From positions 3,224,001 to 3,288,000 of the forward strand of contig JAHRBS010000004.1 in NCBI GenBank assembly GCA_024305745.1: a DNA stretch of 64,000 nucleotides, in the 5' to 3' direction. The stretch comes from Polyporus tsugae (taxonomy: Eukaryota; Basidiomycota; Agaricomycetes; Polyporales; Polyporaceae). Position 1 is the first letter of the stretch. The number at the start of each line of letters is the position of its first letter. Below, in pieces: positions 46,187 to 57,993 of the stretch. A model generated the notes under the pieces. The model was given only the letters and a program-made list of their open reading frames with translations, was not told the DNA's origin and made no database searches. A program made the position numbers and the translations under genes.

Positions 46187-49100
46187 ATGCGTCCCGCATT
46201 TCCTGCGCTCTTCATCACCACCATGGTGTCGCGCAGGATACTGAGCGTCGCAGCCGCGTCCGTCGTCGTTTTTTCCTTGCCTGCCATCGCCGAGCCCGTC
46301 TTGTCCGAGGCGTTCGGTCCTTCGGCATTCACAGCCCCTGGAGCTTTTCCGACGTCACTCTACAAGCACTACTACAACAACCCGACGGCGACGTCCGCCC
46401 AGCCACAGCCCGTCATATCCGATCCGGTGACTGTGAGTGTACATCTCGCTCGCCTTTGAAGTTCGATATATTCTTACCAACTCCCTTGCTTAGCACAAGA
46501 CCTATCCATTTGTCCTCACAAACCCCGCTACGATCCCGAAGGTAAACCAACCTGTTTGGCAAGTTCCCACCATCACTCAAGCAGAGCTCATTTTATCACA
46601 CGGTTAGAATGACACGAAGGACCCACATATGTTGCCGCCCAAGGCGTCCTCCCACCGAATCCTCGAGTCGGCTTTCCAGCAAATCCTCTCCATTGCCAAC
46701 AACTCCAACTTCGGCACGAGCTGTGCGAAGTGCCAGGCTGGTCTCCAAGCTGGCAAGTTCCTAGCGCTAGCGGCGCCAGAACTTGGACCGGAGCTTGCAG
46801 TGCGCGTGTGTGAGCACTTCGACTTCAACCAAGACTGTGCTACCCAGTATGGGATCTTCTCTCTCGGCTCGGTCGTCACCCAGGTGATCGCGGTCGCCGA
46901 TGTTGGGGGCCTTGATGGACAGCTAACGTCTCATCGACATCGCTCATTCTCGTGGAATGCACGTATTTGGTGACCGGACTACTCACCCGCCATCCGAACT
47001 CTAGATGATTTGCAACCACTTCCTTTCGGGGCTCTGCCCTCTCCCACCCGCATCGCCCCTCGACTTGACCACCTGGTTTGCAAAGCCAAAGCCTAACCCG
47101 CTTCCCGAAGCGAAGAAGCCCTCTGGCAAGCGTCTGAAGGTCCTGCACTTGTCCGACCTACACATTGATCCTCGTATGTCGTCGCATATATTCATCGGAA
47201 GGCTAATGTGAATGTGATTGGCAGGCTACACCAACGGAGCGGAGGCGAACTGCACGAGTGGCCTGTGCTGTCGCGAGAACAACCTTGCCTCATCAACTCC
47301 TGGCCATATTTCCTTCCCAGCTCCGCGCTTCGGAGCGTATCTCTGGTAAGTAGGCAACTCAGGACGTGGGCACACTGGAACAAACTAACTCTTGGATAGT
47401 GACTCGCCGTTATCTTTGGTCGCGACTGCGCTTCAGTCAATTCCGGTGCTGACGGGTACTGAAAAGACCGGATTCGACTTCACTGTCTATACCGGCGATA
47501 TTGTGTCCCATGATTCCGAACATCAACTCTCCAGGTATGGGTCAGGTCGTCTATCCTAGTAAAGCGCTAAATGGGCGTGCATAGGGACTATGTTCTGTAT
47601 ACCGAGGTATACTCTTACCGTGCTCTGGGTTAGGAAAATGGGAAACTCACGTGAAACAGGCCGTCATTTACGACCTGTTTAAGCGGATGTTGGGCACCGG
47701 CCCCGTCTACGCGGCGTTGGGAAACCATGACTCGTACAACCAGTGAGTATTAATTGCCCGCACAGTAACAGCACTGACCAAAGTGTTTCGTAGAGCGCAA
47801 GATGCTCCCCATGCCCTTGGTGGCCAACTTGCAGAGCAATTCAGCTGGTGAGCGCCAATAGTCTAGCAAGGCAACCCAGTGGCAAGTCAGTTTAATTGCC
47901 GCCCCAGGAACTACAACCACGTTTCATCCCTTTGGGAGTACGAGGGGTGGATCCCTAAGTCTGCTGTGGACCTCGCGCGTGCACACTATGCCGCATACAT
48001 GGTCCGCCGCAAGGATGGTCTTCGCGTCATTACCCTCAACACTGACCTGTGTACGGTCACCTCACGTCATTCGCATATCTCTGAAGCTAATATTCATATC
48101 TATGATCCTAGGGTACACGTGCGTATGCCTCATGGATGCCCAGCGCTGGTCGACCGTCGCTGACAACCATCTGTAGCGCGAACTATTTCAACTACATCAA
48201 CATGACGAACCCCGATCTCTCAGGAATGCTTCGGTTCCTCACGGACGAGCTGCAGGCTGCTGAGGACGCGGGTGATTCTGGTGAGCACTCCAACATCTGT
48301 CGATCTTAGTGTTATCGGCCGACTTATGTCTGTCCGTCCCTTAGTTTGGATCATGGGTCATGTGTTGACCGGCTGGGACGGCTCGAATCCCCTCCTGAAC
48401 CCTACGAACCTTTGTAAGTGGCCGATGCCGTTACTCGGGTGCTGGGATCGTTAAGCACTTCAATTCTCGCCTCAAGTCTACCAGATGTGAGCTAGTTCCA
48501 TGATCCACTCCGGTTACTTAAGTACTAAATGCCGGCAGCGTCGATCGGTTTTCACCGCACATCATCAAGGGTACTTGAGTTCAACACCTCGGGTTGCCTT
48601 TTTGCCTCACTGACAACGGCATTTTTCGTAGCGGTGTTCTGGGGTCACACCCACGAGGACCAAACCATTGTCAGTCCGATCCACCCCAGAACCCTTTTTA
48701 TCCGCCGTTCTCACAGGGGTGCAGATTTACTACGCGAACAACGCCACCGTCATTAGCGCAGAGACTGCGGGTGCAGTGGGATGGGTAAGCACTGCCTAGT
48801 CCCTCGTCCGGCAGGCGAGCCATACTGACCTCCCTCGATCTGTCACCGACAAGATCGGACCATCCATCACCCCCTTGACCAACCTCAACTCTGGCTTTCG
48901 CGTGTATGAGGTAGACTCTGCGGTATGTCCTCCTTTTACGTGTATCCTATCATGGCTCACCCCGATCACCAACCCGGCGCGTTCATTGACGTGCTCAGAC
49001 ATTCGAAATCCTCGACGCGCACACGTGAGTATCCGTTCCATCAAGTAAAGTTTGGGGCGAAGGCCTATGTACGTGCGGAGCGCCGAACGCTCAATTGGAC

Positions 49101-49627
49101 CCGCTCGCAGGTGGAAGAGTGACGTCAACTCGTTCTCGCAACTCGACGGGCAGACCGAATTCGGGCCCGCATACGAGTACGAGTACAGCACTCGCGAGGC
49201 GTACGGCGCGAGCATCACAGGTTGGGGGCCTAACGACCCGCTCAACGCGACATGGTGGCACCACGTCACTGAAGGTGCGTCTACATACCGTCTAGAATTG
49301 TTTAGCGGCATGTGTAGGCTTACCCCGCTCCACTATATCGCGACTCGTGATCGCGTAGCCATGGATGCGAACAATACCCTCGTTTCCGTGCGTATCTTTC
49401 TTGCCTCCGCGTATCTCAGCCACGGCTCCACGAGCTGCGCGTGCACCGTGTCAGGGCTGACCGTTCGCACATGCACGCAGGTCTTCAACACGTTCCAAGG
49501 CAAGGGTTCCGTCCGCAGCCCGCCGTGCACTGGAGACTGCATTCCCGCCAAGATCTGCTACATCCGCAGCGGCAGTGCACCTATTGCGAAGCAGAACTGC
49601 ATTCTCGGTTTCGGCTCTGTCCAATAG
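46187..49627 (+). CDS. Secreted acid sphingomyelinase-like phosphodiesterase (saposin B + metallophosphatase)
   Basis: Hydrolyses sphingomyelin-type phosphodiesters in the family. A multi-exon gene (at least 12 exons) with ATG at 46187; a second in-frame ATG at 46223 starts a cleaner signal peptide (MVSRRILSVAAASVVVFSLP). A saposin-B-like Cys-rich domain follows (GTSCAKCQAGLQAGKF, AVRVCEHFDFNQDC, MICNHFLSGLCP). Then comes the binuclear-metal phosphoesterase domain: VLHLSDLHIDPRY (DxH), YTGDIVSHDSEHQ (GD), YAALGNHDSYNQ (GNHD), VWIMGHVLTGWDG (GH) and VFWGHTHEDQT (GHTH). All five metal/catalytic blocks are intact. Several N-x-S/T sites and a late Cys pair (SPPCTGDCIPAKICYIRSG) fit an extracellular or lumenal enzyme. 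The donor of the intron before MICNHFL (about 46900-47003) could not be resolved in frame. Confidence 0.88.
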
Positions 49628-50829
49628 GTGTATGGGGTGAAGGTCCCGCGACATGCACGGAGACGGTCGCCGGGTCACCGGGTGGACTGCTTCATGATGC
49701 ATGACGTATCACTTCTTTGCTGTCTGGGTTACCAAATCTACGCTGGTTCTATGGGCAATGATATTATAATAATTATGGGCATGACGAGGATGAACTACTT
49801 GCGGTGAGCTCAACATGACGGACGTGTTGGTTGATGCGGAGGCTCGGGGATAACCCGCATTGTGCGTCTATCGCACCTCGAGGAACCACTCTTAGTAACA
49901 CCTGCACCTAGTGATTGGACTGAGGTTTTGCTGTGACTGTGTGCAACATGCAGGAAGGTGGGTTATGTAAACGATGGATGAACACCAGTCCACTGCGTTT
50001 GGTTGTACCAGCATTGTACAGTCCACCGTACGCAGATCATGATCCACGTTCCAGTGTTAATGCATTGCCGCATCGGAAATGAACCTACGACTGCGCAGGA
50101 TAGTTCTCAGCAAAGTACTACTTGAAGTATGTTAGTACCGTATGGCACGAGCGTCTAAACGAGTCCGACACCGCTTCTGTTGCCAAAGCAGTACCGAGGA
50201 CGAGCGGCTTTGCCCTGCTTTGCCTCACCTCCCCATGCGGTCCTGCTTGGCAGCTACAAGTCGGCAGCCACATGCAACTCGTTCTCAACAGCCAGTGCTA
50301 TCCTCACGCGTCAATTTTTGGTTGTCCTACAGGACCAGAGTCAACTATGACAGACGTCATTCGACGTTTCGTGAGTCCGATTAGGTGTCTATGATCCGAA
50401 GCTTATTGAAAGTAAGTTAGATCCTTCTGCAATATCTGTGACCATGTCGAGGGTATGCCAGTTTGAGATCAAAGTCGCTCAAGGGCATGTCGCAGTGGGG
50501 GCTGAATGGACCGACGCTCAAATGGCATGATTCCAAGCAGATTGATCTCAATAGACTCCAAAGGTCGACCATTGCGAACGACTCATTGTCTCGTAGGTTG
50601 AGGTATGCTTCATTGTGGTCGCTTATGCTGCTTTTGACAGCGCATTATAGACACGCTTGTGGCAACGGCCACCACAGAATTATACGGGTCAAAGCAACTG
50701 TGTGGCGGCAGCACCGGCTGAACAATATAAGTACTACATACTTCTCCCTCGTAGCAGGACATTGGGCGTACCCCCCCCCCCCCCTCTTCTTCTCGGACAT
50801 TGGATCCCCTCTTCTCTCAGCAGATAGAC
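49628..50829. other. Intergenic region upstream of the first pseudokinase gene
   Basis: About 1.2 kb. No supported gene. It contains a 14-base C run (50771-50784) continuing into TCTTCTTCTC, ending about 35 bp before the next ATG, likely the core promoter of the 50830 gene. Confidence 0.5.
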
Positions 50830-51677
50830 ATGGATAGTCATTGCCGACAGGGACTACGAGTCTCGTTTGGCGCGGCTACCACGTTGACTCTTCAATCCGC
50901 CTCTTCGCGCTACCCATGGACCGAAGTGACCGTCATTGACGAGGGAAACAAGCCCTTCCTCTCAGTGGACGGCACGCCGCTCGTCTCGAAACACGATGGG
51001 GCTCGCGAGCTGTACCGCGGATACATGGAACAGTTCGAATGGGAAGGTGGCAAGCGGATCCAGGCCTTCCGCGAAGTCGCGCTCAAGTGGGTAGTTGGCG
51101 AGTCGAACCTTGGCGGCATCAAGAACGAGGTCCGACTTTACGAACAAGAGCTCGCGCCACTGCAGGGCGCCGTGGTACCCAGGTTTCTCGGGTTCTTCAG
51201 GGGCTTCGTAGGGAAGAACGAAGTCGGGTGCATCATCCTGGAGTGGTGCGGTGGCGGACCGATCAGAGAAGCGCACGAGCTCAAGTGAGCCTTCCAATCC
51301 TTTCTTCGTGATGTTTCGGCTGAAATAATAGTCTCTGGTGCAGCCGACAGCGAATGCTCACTGCGATCGCGCTGCACAAGGCAGGTGTCTATCACGGTCA
51401 GATGCTCGACAAGACCCACTGGCTTTCTGCTGGCGATGGTACACTTCGGATCGTCGGCTTCTCCTCTGCCCAGACCCATGGTTGCGATGGCATGACCCTG
51501 CTCTCCAAGGACACCGGGGGTGACCCGCGCCCCAAGACAGTTTGCAAGGAGTTAGCTGTTCTCGAGTCGCGCTTCGGTGTCGACGCCGAGCGCGATGGCA
51601 ATTTTGTGAGATGGGCCAACAATTTGTATCCCGACTTTGATAACTCGTTCTACCAGGCGTATTCCTTCCCGTACTAA
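50830..51677 (+). CDS. Kinase-fold protein lacking catalytic residues (pseudokinase-like)
   Basis: Two exons (50830-51284 and 51344-51677) give 262 aa. The order of motifs is that of a small protein-kinase/APH-like fold. A strand-like VALKWVVGES carries a candidate nucleotide-site Lys, followed by a helix KNEVRLYEQELAPL with Glu. The hinge is VGCIILEWCGGG. A catalytic-loop equivalent is LHKAGVYHGQML, and a metal-loop equivalent is LRIVGFSSA. In active members these read H-G/R-D and I-D-F; here Asp is Gln (HGQ) and Asp is Gly (IVGF), so phosphotransfer is unlikely. The paralogue at 53776-54659 shares ILEWC and HGQ. Such proteins are expanded in Agaricomycetes; the role is unknown. The start is the first ATG after a pyrimidine tract. 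Confidence 0.65.
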
Positions 51678-51859
51678 TGATCTCGGTTGTGCATCTTTCG
51701 TTCTTGTATCACTACAAGTTTGTCCCCTGTGAATCATGGATCACAGTATGTTTTCTCAATGTAGTCTATAGTTCTAATGTCTAGGTTATAAGTTAATGAC
51801 ATGCACTCTAATGCTAACGCTACAGCAAACCACATCCACGTCTATCTCGATCCAGGCCA

Positions 51860-53537
51860 TCATACCTCATCTCCAAAGACATCCCAGCCCATCCGATGTC
51901 CGCAACCGTCCACGTGCTCACCACCGCGTCCATCCCCAGTGAGACACAAAAGCGGACAGGCATGGCCTTGGCTCGCACTCGTCCCCGCCTCCCCGCCCGC
52001 AACAATATTAAGAACAAACGCGCCCTCTTCGGGGACATCCGCCAGCCCCGCGAGGCCCTGTTCCCCATGCTTGCCCTCCTCTTCCCATTCCGGCGTGCCC
52101 TTGTCCGCGAACCGGACAACGCGCGCGACCCCATTTCGATAGCTCGTCTGGTGCCGTAACCTGATCGACGCCAGACGCGCGATCCCTGTAGCCCAGCCGC
52201 GCTCGAACTCCGTCTTGACGGCCTCGTACGTTTCTGGCGTGAGCTCACCGGAGAAGCTGGTCGCTAGAGAGCACAGGGCAGGTGGCGATGGGAGGACACG
52301 GACCTTTTGGCTACGCGGGGGGATCCGTCCGCGCGGGATCGTGATGTCCTCTCTGCCTTTCCGCTCTGGGGACGGCGCGCGCAAGGAGAATGTCGCGGTC
52401 GCCAGCCCTTTCCGCCCCTTCCTCGGCTTCTTGGATGACCCCGTCGACTGGGCGGCGTCCTCGTCCTGTGCGTTGGCGTAGTAGTCCTCGAGCCACGCTT
52501 TCAGCTTCTTCTCGCGCTCCGTGGCGCGTCGTACGCCCGCGAGTGCGAGCGTCTGGCCGAGTTCCATCCACTGCAGGAACGGCTCCCCCGCGTCGAGCTG
52601 TACGTCCGTCCTCTGGCTGACGATTGGACATCCGTCCAGGACGAGCACTCGCAGACTCGAAACACGCCCGAGCAGTCCTTCAAGGTCCCGAGGACCGATG
52701 TTGCTCGTGGACATGTCGAGAAACTCCAGGTTGGGATAGGATTTGGGCAGCGCGTAGAGGTGACGGCAGACTTGACGGCTGGGCACTCGGAGACGAAAGT
52801 GCTTCAGGTCGTAACATAAAGGGGAGACGGCGAGCGTAGCCAGCGGGTCGAGGCGAAAGAAGACCAGTGGTTGCGCGAAATTGGATGGGGCCAGAGAAGG
52901 ATCGAGAGGATCTTGAACCACAGACAGTGTGGGCAGCGTCTGAGGGGGCCATCGGGATAAGGACAGGAGGGTGGAATCGAAATATGCCCCCTGCGCGACA
53001 TGAGATTCATAACATTCAAAGTGGCAAAGGAACATACCTTCAGGAACTGGTAATACGTCGCGCGTTGGACGCTGCAGGACGCCGGTAAGCTAGGGCACAT
53101 TACTGAGAGTGCACAGAAGAGACGCACTATGGGCGAAATCGCATCGAAATAAATTGCAGGCCTACCCTCGGCGCATGGAAGATCTCTTCCATATGTTCGG
53201 GTGCGAAGTTTGGTCCAACGTACATACTCAGTCGCTCCATCGTAGGAAGCAGAGCCATGAGATTCACGAATACGTCCGCATCCACAGTCCAACTCTCCAG
53301 CGAGAAGCTGCGTACGCGAGATGCATCATCCGGGGTACGTCGGAGACGAGTATACAGCCGGAATATCTGCTCCGGATGCCGTAGGCGGATCCTCTCGAAG
53401 AGGATATGTGTAGGCACTGGCGAACGGGGGATAGCTCTGCTGAGGGACAGCAGCGATTGCTGACGATGGTCAAGGTGGAAATGCGAGATGATGGCGAGGT
53501 AGAGCTCGACGGGAAGATTGTCGAGAGAAGCCCTCAT
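51860..53537 (-). CDS. F-box-like / leucine-rich protein
   Basis: Three exons (53128-53537, 53038-53071, 51860-52990) give 524 aa. The N-terminus MRASLDNLPVELYLAIISHF is an F-box start (LPxEL...I), followed by leucine-rich, LRR-like text (FERIRLRHPEQIFRLYTRL, LMALLPTMERLSMYVGP, YPNLEFLDMSTSNIGPRDLE, SSLRVLVLDGCPIVSQ). F-box proteins recruit substrates to SCF ubiquitin ligases through Skp1. The C-terminal 200 residues are low complexity and basic (SKKPRKGRKGLATATFSLR) and may include unrecognised introns. Exon 2 is only 34 nt, but the TYYQFLKGAYFDSTLL continuation supports it. It is convergent with the pseudokinase gene at 50830, 182 bp apart. Substrate unknown. Confidence 0.65.
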
Positions 53538-53775
53538 GGACAGGAAGGGATCGACGGAAGTACATGTACCGACGGAGTTGAAGGGAGTGACTCGGACTCT
53601 CGCCTGGCCCGGGAGTCTCAGCGGTTGTGGCAGTGCCGGCCAACAGTGAACGACGACAAGTACTTAGCCTCAGAAAGCAGTAAGGCACAGCGAACGTCAC
53701 GTCTCCCAGTTTTGCATCAAAGGAACGATTGGGTCTCTCGTGAAGTTCTACAGCATCAATGAAGCGGCATAATAT

Positions 53776-54659
53776 CTAGAAAGCATTCCAAGGTGTCGCC
53801 CTCAAATCTCCCTCCAGTGCCCTCTGATAATGCGTGATGGCCCTAAGCAACTCATCGCATATGTCCTCCGAGTCCAGGTCCGCAGAACCGTCGTCTACCT
53901 CGCTGGTGCTATCCAAGTCGGTATCATTGTCCACACACCGATGCATGAACGCGCGTTGGAAGTCCACTATCCGAACCGTCCCATCCGCAGCTCTCAGGAA
54001 GTGCCGGCCGTCCGAAAGGCATAACGCCTCGTCCCGTTCGAATAGCTGCCCGTGGTGCACTCCGGCCGCGTGCAGCTGGCGGACAGCATTCTCCCGTAGA
54101 CGACTGCGTATGCACAACGCATCTTATCAGCAATAGATTTAGAAGGCTTGAAAGGGGTGTGTACTCACAGCTCGTCTTCCGTCGGCTTCCCAAGCGTCGT
54201 ATGGTCGTTGCCCGGACACCATTCAAGGATCAAACACCCGACGTCGTACCCGTCCTGAGTCGTCTCCGTGAAGAGCCCGCCGAATATCGGGACCTCCTCG
54301 CGCTGGAGGTGGAAGAGCGGCCCGTCGTACATCTCCGCCTCTTTGCGCAACGAAGCGATTGCCCGTTTCCCGCGCACCCACTTCACCGCGACCTCCACAG
54401 GATCCGGCACTTCGTAGTCGGGTATTGGATAGTAGGTCATGACCGCGTGGTAGAGCTGCCCGCGGTTGATGTCCCCGACGCCCTGGTCGTCCGTCCACTT
54501 GTCGCCGCCGAGCCGGCGGGAGGGGCGCTGGTCCGAAATCTCGATGATGAGGTCACTCTCGTGCTTCCACTTGTACGCCTTGGCGGAGGTGAGCCGGTAC
54601 ATGACGGGATTGGGGGACTTGCGTCCGAAGACGACGTCGGCGCATATATCTCGTGGCAT
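53776..54659 (-). CDS. Kinase-fold protein lacking the catalytic Asp (second pseudokinase-like copy)
   Basis: Two exons (54169-54659 and 53776-54103) give 272 aa. Blocks are VEVAVKWVRGKRAIASLRKE (candidate Lys and helix Glu), GCLILEWCPGND (hinge), LHAAGVHHGQLFERD (catalytic loop) and VRIVDFQRAF (metal loop). The metal-binding Asp of IVDF is kept, but the catalytic-loop Asp is Gln (HGQ), as in the 50830 gene. The C-terminus is acidic (TDLDSTSEVDDGSADLDSED). It is clearly related to the first copy by ILEWC, GVxHGQ and exon layout: both introns are in phase 2 just before the catalytic loop. Function unknown; a nucleotide-binding scaffold is one possibility. Confidence 0.65.
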
Positions 54660-55142
54660 GGCGGGTTGGTCGAATGTGGCTGACTGTGTGGTTAGCGCTT
54701 TGGAGATGAGGATGGGGTCTGTTGGCTTGCGGCCATCGACAAAGGTGGTCGTCTTTTAATGTTCGTGGACCCAGCTTCATTCCACGGCCAAAGCGTAGTA
54801 TGGTGAGTGGCGGGACAACAATGCTGCCACATACTGAGCTCAGAGTGCTTTGGCAAGACATGTCTAACTGTGACGTAGACGAGACGCTTTGTGAGCCTTT
54901 TGTCGCCAAGCGTCGTCGGTGTCAAAATGTCTAATGGCCACTGCTCCCCCGCGGGCGGCCCGGGCATCTCATCTTGAGCCATTTAGGTCGAATTATCCAT
55001 ACTTGAGTCGGAGCCTGGAATGGGAGAGCGGGGGACTTGTATTAGCACACATTGCAACACAGGGATACCGTTACGTAAATAGTACAACAGGCTAAACATT
55101 TCCCTATAGCATATAAAATGAAGCAAATTAGCATGTGCATGC
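54660..55142. other. Intergenic region between the second pseudokinase and second F-box genes
   Basis: 483 bp holding the pseudokinase promoter (next to 54660) and the F-box gene's 3' flank. No gene. Confidence 0.5.
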
Positions 55143-56526
55143 CTAAGCGCCTTCCGTAGCAGGGTTCCACTCGGCATCGAGCAGCTGAATGCCCCGTCGG
55201 CCCAGCTTACGCTTCCAGAGCAGCATCTCGCCCTGCACCCCTGCCTGCTGCGCCTTTGTCGACATGCCGTTCCTGAGCCACTTCACGTCGCGGGCTCGGA
55301 CGAACCGTAGTCGAGGCAGCTTTGGAAGCAGCTTCTCCAAGACACCCAGGTAGTCGGACTTGGGCCGCGGAATGGACAGGATCTCGAGATGGTGTTGCTG
55401 CGCTTCCGAAAGTGTAAGGATGGGGAGAGGTAGTTCGAGCGAGGCATGCCTCAAGGAAGGGCAAGTCTCGAGGAGCGTTGCGGGCGATGGGAACAACATC
55501 GTCGGCCACTGCTTGACGGTGTAGAGGTGGAGCGACGTGAGCTTCGGCCCATGGACACGAAGGAAGCGGGGTATAAGGGTTCCTGGGATGGATATCTCGT
55601 CGTAAGGCGTAACAGTCAGATGTCGGAGGGTTGGAAGGGGGGATTGGAGCAACGCGAACAAGGCCGGCGAAGAGGGCATGGAGAGTGCAACGAATTTGCG
55701 AAGGAAGGGGAGACGTAATGGGTGGACGCTCGGTGACAAGTGAAGGAGGTCGTCGCTTGGCGCGGACAATTCGCTGAGATCAATGCTGGATCCCATGATT
55801 TCCAGCTCTTCCAACCTGGTACACGCCCTAAGCAGCTCGACGAACGAATCTTCGTCAACCCTCATGGAGGTTGTGAGTTGAACGCCCTTGAGACATCGCA
55901 TGTTTTGAACGCCGTCACGGTGCGTGAAGCCGCAGAACGCACGACGACTGAGAACGGCATGTTGGTTTAGGATGAGGTCGGTCAAAAATGGGACCAAGGG
56001 GAGCAGCTCGTTCAGCACCGCGTCGAGCCGTAATATACCCTCCAGCGACGTGCACCGAAGGTGTTCCAAGTCGAGAGCGTGAATCCACCGCCCAGGGGCA
56101 GAGTAAGGAATGCGGCGGATAGAATCCCAGCTCTTGTCAGCGGCTTGGAGACGCGCCGCAAGCTTCTCGAGAACAGATAGGGAAGATACGCGAATGAACG
56201 CGTAGAATATCGGCAGCGCTACGGCCTATGCTGGGAGTTAAGTTCATAAGCTAGGTTCTCGCGACGCGGGTACTCACATTCACTGCTCTCGAAATCCGAA
56301 CAAGTCCCAGTTTGAGCCTCACAGCCTCGTCCGACTTGACCCCTGGTGCATTGTACAATGCAAAAACATGTTCCAGTATACGATTCCAAATGTCCCAAGG
56401 AAGTGGTTTGGGCGCCGGTTTCTCGGGAAGAAGAGGAATGAGTGGGAACCGACCTGGGCAACGGGCGAGTGGCCGGGGACAGAGCCAGATAGTTTCAGCG
56501 AGAAGGAGGGTAGTGCTGGTACTCAT
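55143..56526 (-). CDS. F-box-like / leucine-rich protein, second copy in the block
   Basis: Two exons (56278-56526 and 55143-56224) give about 443 aa. The N-terminal 40 residues are Pro/Leu-rich, then PLPWDIWNRILEHVFALYN and RLKLGLVRISRAVNAVALPI form an F-box-like three-helix pattern. A long leucine-rich region follows: HALDLEHLRCTSLEGILRL, CTRLEELEIMGSSIDLSEL, LPFLRKFVALSMPSSPALF, LPTLRHLTVTPYDEISIPG, GPKLTSLHLYTVKQWP, and LPRLRFVRARDVKWL near the end. This is the common mushroom F-box architecture. The intron acceptor is set at CATAG before 56224 because that keeps frame into ALPIFYAFIRVSSL. Substrate unknown. Confidence 0.7.
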
Positions 56527-56820
56527 GGGCGGATCTCATCGGCCTCAGACCATGGTAGATATGTGCGGCAAGCAAGAGTGTTTGCCGTGCGTGTGGGAGG
56601 TGTGGCCTGCGGGTACTGGCGGAAGTATGAAGCCATGAGTGGATGCGAGTGGTACGATCCGTATCGGGACCCCGTCCCGTCCAACTCCGATACCTCCGCC
56701 GAGCCGCCCGAAGTCAACCATGTGGCATGCACGTCCAAAGTATTTTATTAGTATTACTTACACTCTGCTGCCTCCGGATATCGTACACGCCATCCTTGTA
56801 TTACACAGCTCAAGAATACA

Positions 56821-57612
56821 TCATATCCTCACGGTCTGGAACCCCATGGCTTGAAAGAAATTGGTTTCCTCCAAAGCATCCGCAGGCTCCACTACAGCGA
56901 TATCCAGGGCAACACTTCTTCTTTCAGCTCGGACCCTTGAACTAAAAACAAAAAGACTTACAAGCGGCTTCTCCGTTGCCTCCTTGTTCGAAGTATTTCT
57001 TAACCGCCTCCACGTCTTGGTCTGTGACGTCTTGATATTGTGCGATCCTCTCCTCCTTGTTGACATGCCTAACGGCGACCAGGTGGGCGCACCATCTGTA
57101 CCCCCTCCCTTGGTGGATCGCTTGAATGCATACGTTGACTGGGCGGTCTTCGGCAATGAAGTTGTCGTTATGGATGAGCGTGAGCCGGTGCCCAAGAGGA
57201 CGTCCGACGTTGAACCCGGCGATGTCGATGCGCGTCCGACTCGGTGTGGCTCGTCCGAGGACAGGTGTAAGATTCAACTGGTGCGCAGGATAGTGCTCGT
57301 CCTCCACAAGCTTGTACGGAAGGTCGATGATACGAGGTTGGCCACCTTCCATCGGGAACACCACTGCCTTGACGGTCAAGGGAAAGCCGACTTGTTTGTC
57401 TATCCCTGACGCGAGGATCCGACACTCTCGTTTGTGTCTCTTCCAGTCCTGCATAGAGAATGAACGCCTCCTCGGCGCCGGTGTCCTCTTCGGATCGAAC
57501 TGAGGCTGCTCACCGAAACGCTATGTTCGTGGGAACAGTATCGGGCGAACTTGCATTTGGAGCACCGGTTCGTGCTCGGCTTGGCGCATACCTGACACGG
57601 CGCGTCGGACAT
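56821..57612 (-). CDS. MYND-type zinc-finger protein
   Basis: Three exons (57514-57612, 56962-57448, 56821-56891) give 218 aa. The start is ATG 57612 (MSDAPCQVCAKPSTNRCSKC). The finger reads CQVC...CSKC...ARYCSHEHSVSDWKRHKREC, so zinc ligands are present except one: the usual Cys after YCSxE is His here. Because His can bind zinc, the finger may still fold. MYND domains mediate protein-protein contacts. The rest (VKAVVFPMEGGQPRIIDLPY, RTRIDIAGFNVGRPLGHRLT, GYRWCAHLVAVRHVNKEERI, TDQDVEAVKKYF) is a beta-rich domain I recall from many mushroom MYND proteins of unknown role. The last exon boundary was chosen to avoid an early stop and is less certain. Confidence 0.75.
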
Positions 57613-57993
57613 AGCAGAGTGGTAGGATGGTAGAAGGATAAAGTGGCGGTACGATAGAAGAATCTGGTGCGGGGACAACTTGCTCAATCGTCTGGCACTG
57701 CTGCCCTTCGTTTACATAATGCGGCAGCCTCGTCGATCAAGGGTGGTTAACTGACAGGAGAGAGCTGACGTCAGCAAACAGCCCTCATCGTCAGAATAGC
57801 TAGTAAATCACTCGCAGTTTACATGCGTCGGCCATGTAGCTGTGAAGGGCTATGTAATCTACCGGATCCTGGTCGTCGCTCTCAACTGCCAGCGCCATGG
57901 TCATGACGTACAACTTGGCGCTCCCCTTGAGCGATTCGTCAAGAACGATTACGAGACACGACGCACGCTAGGATGCTCACCTGAAGGACTACA

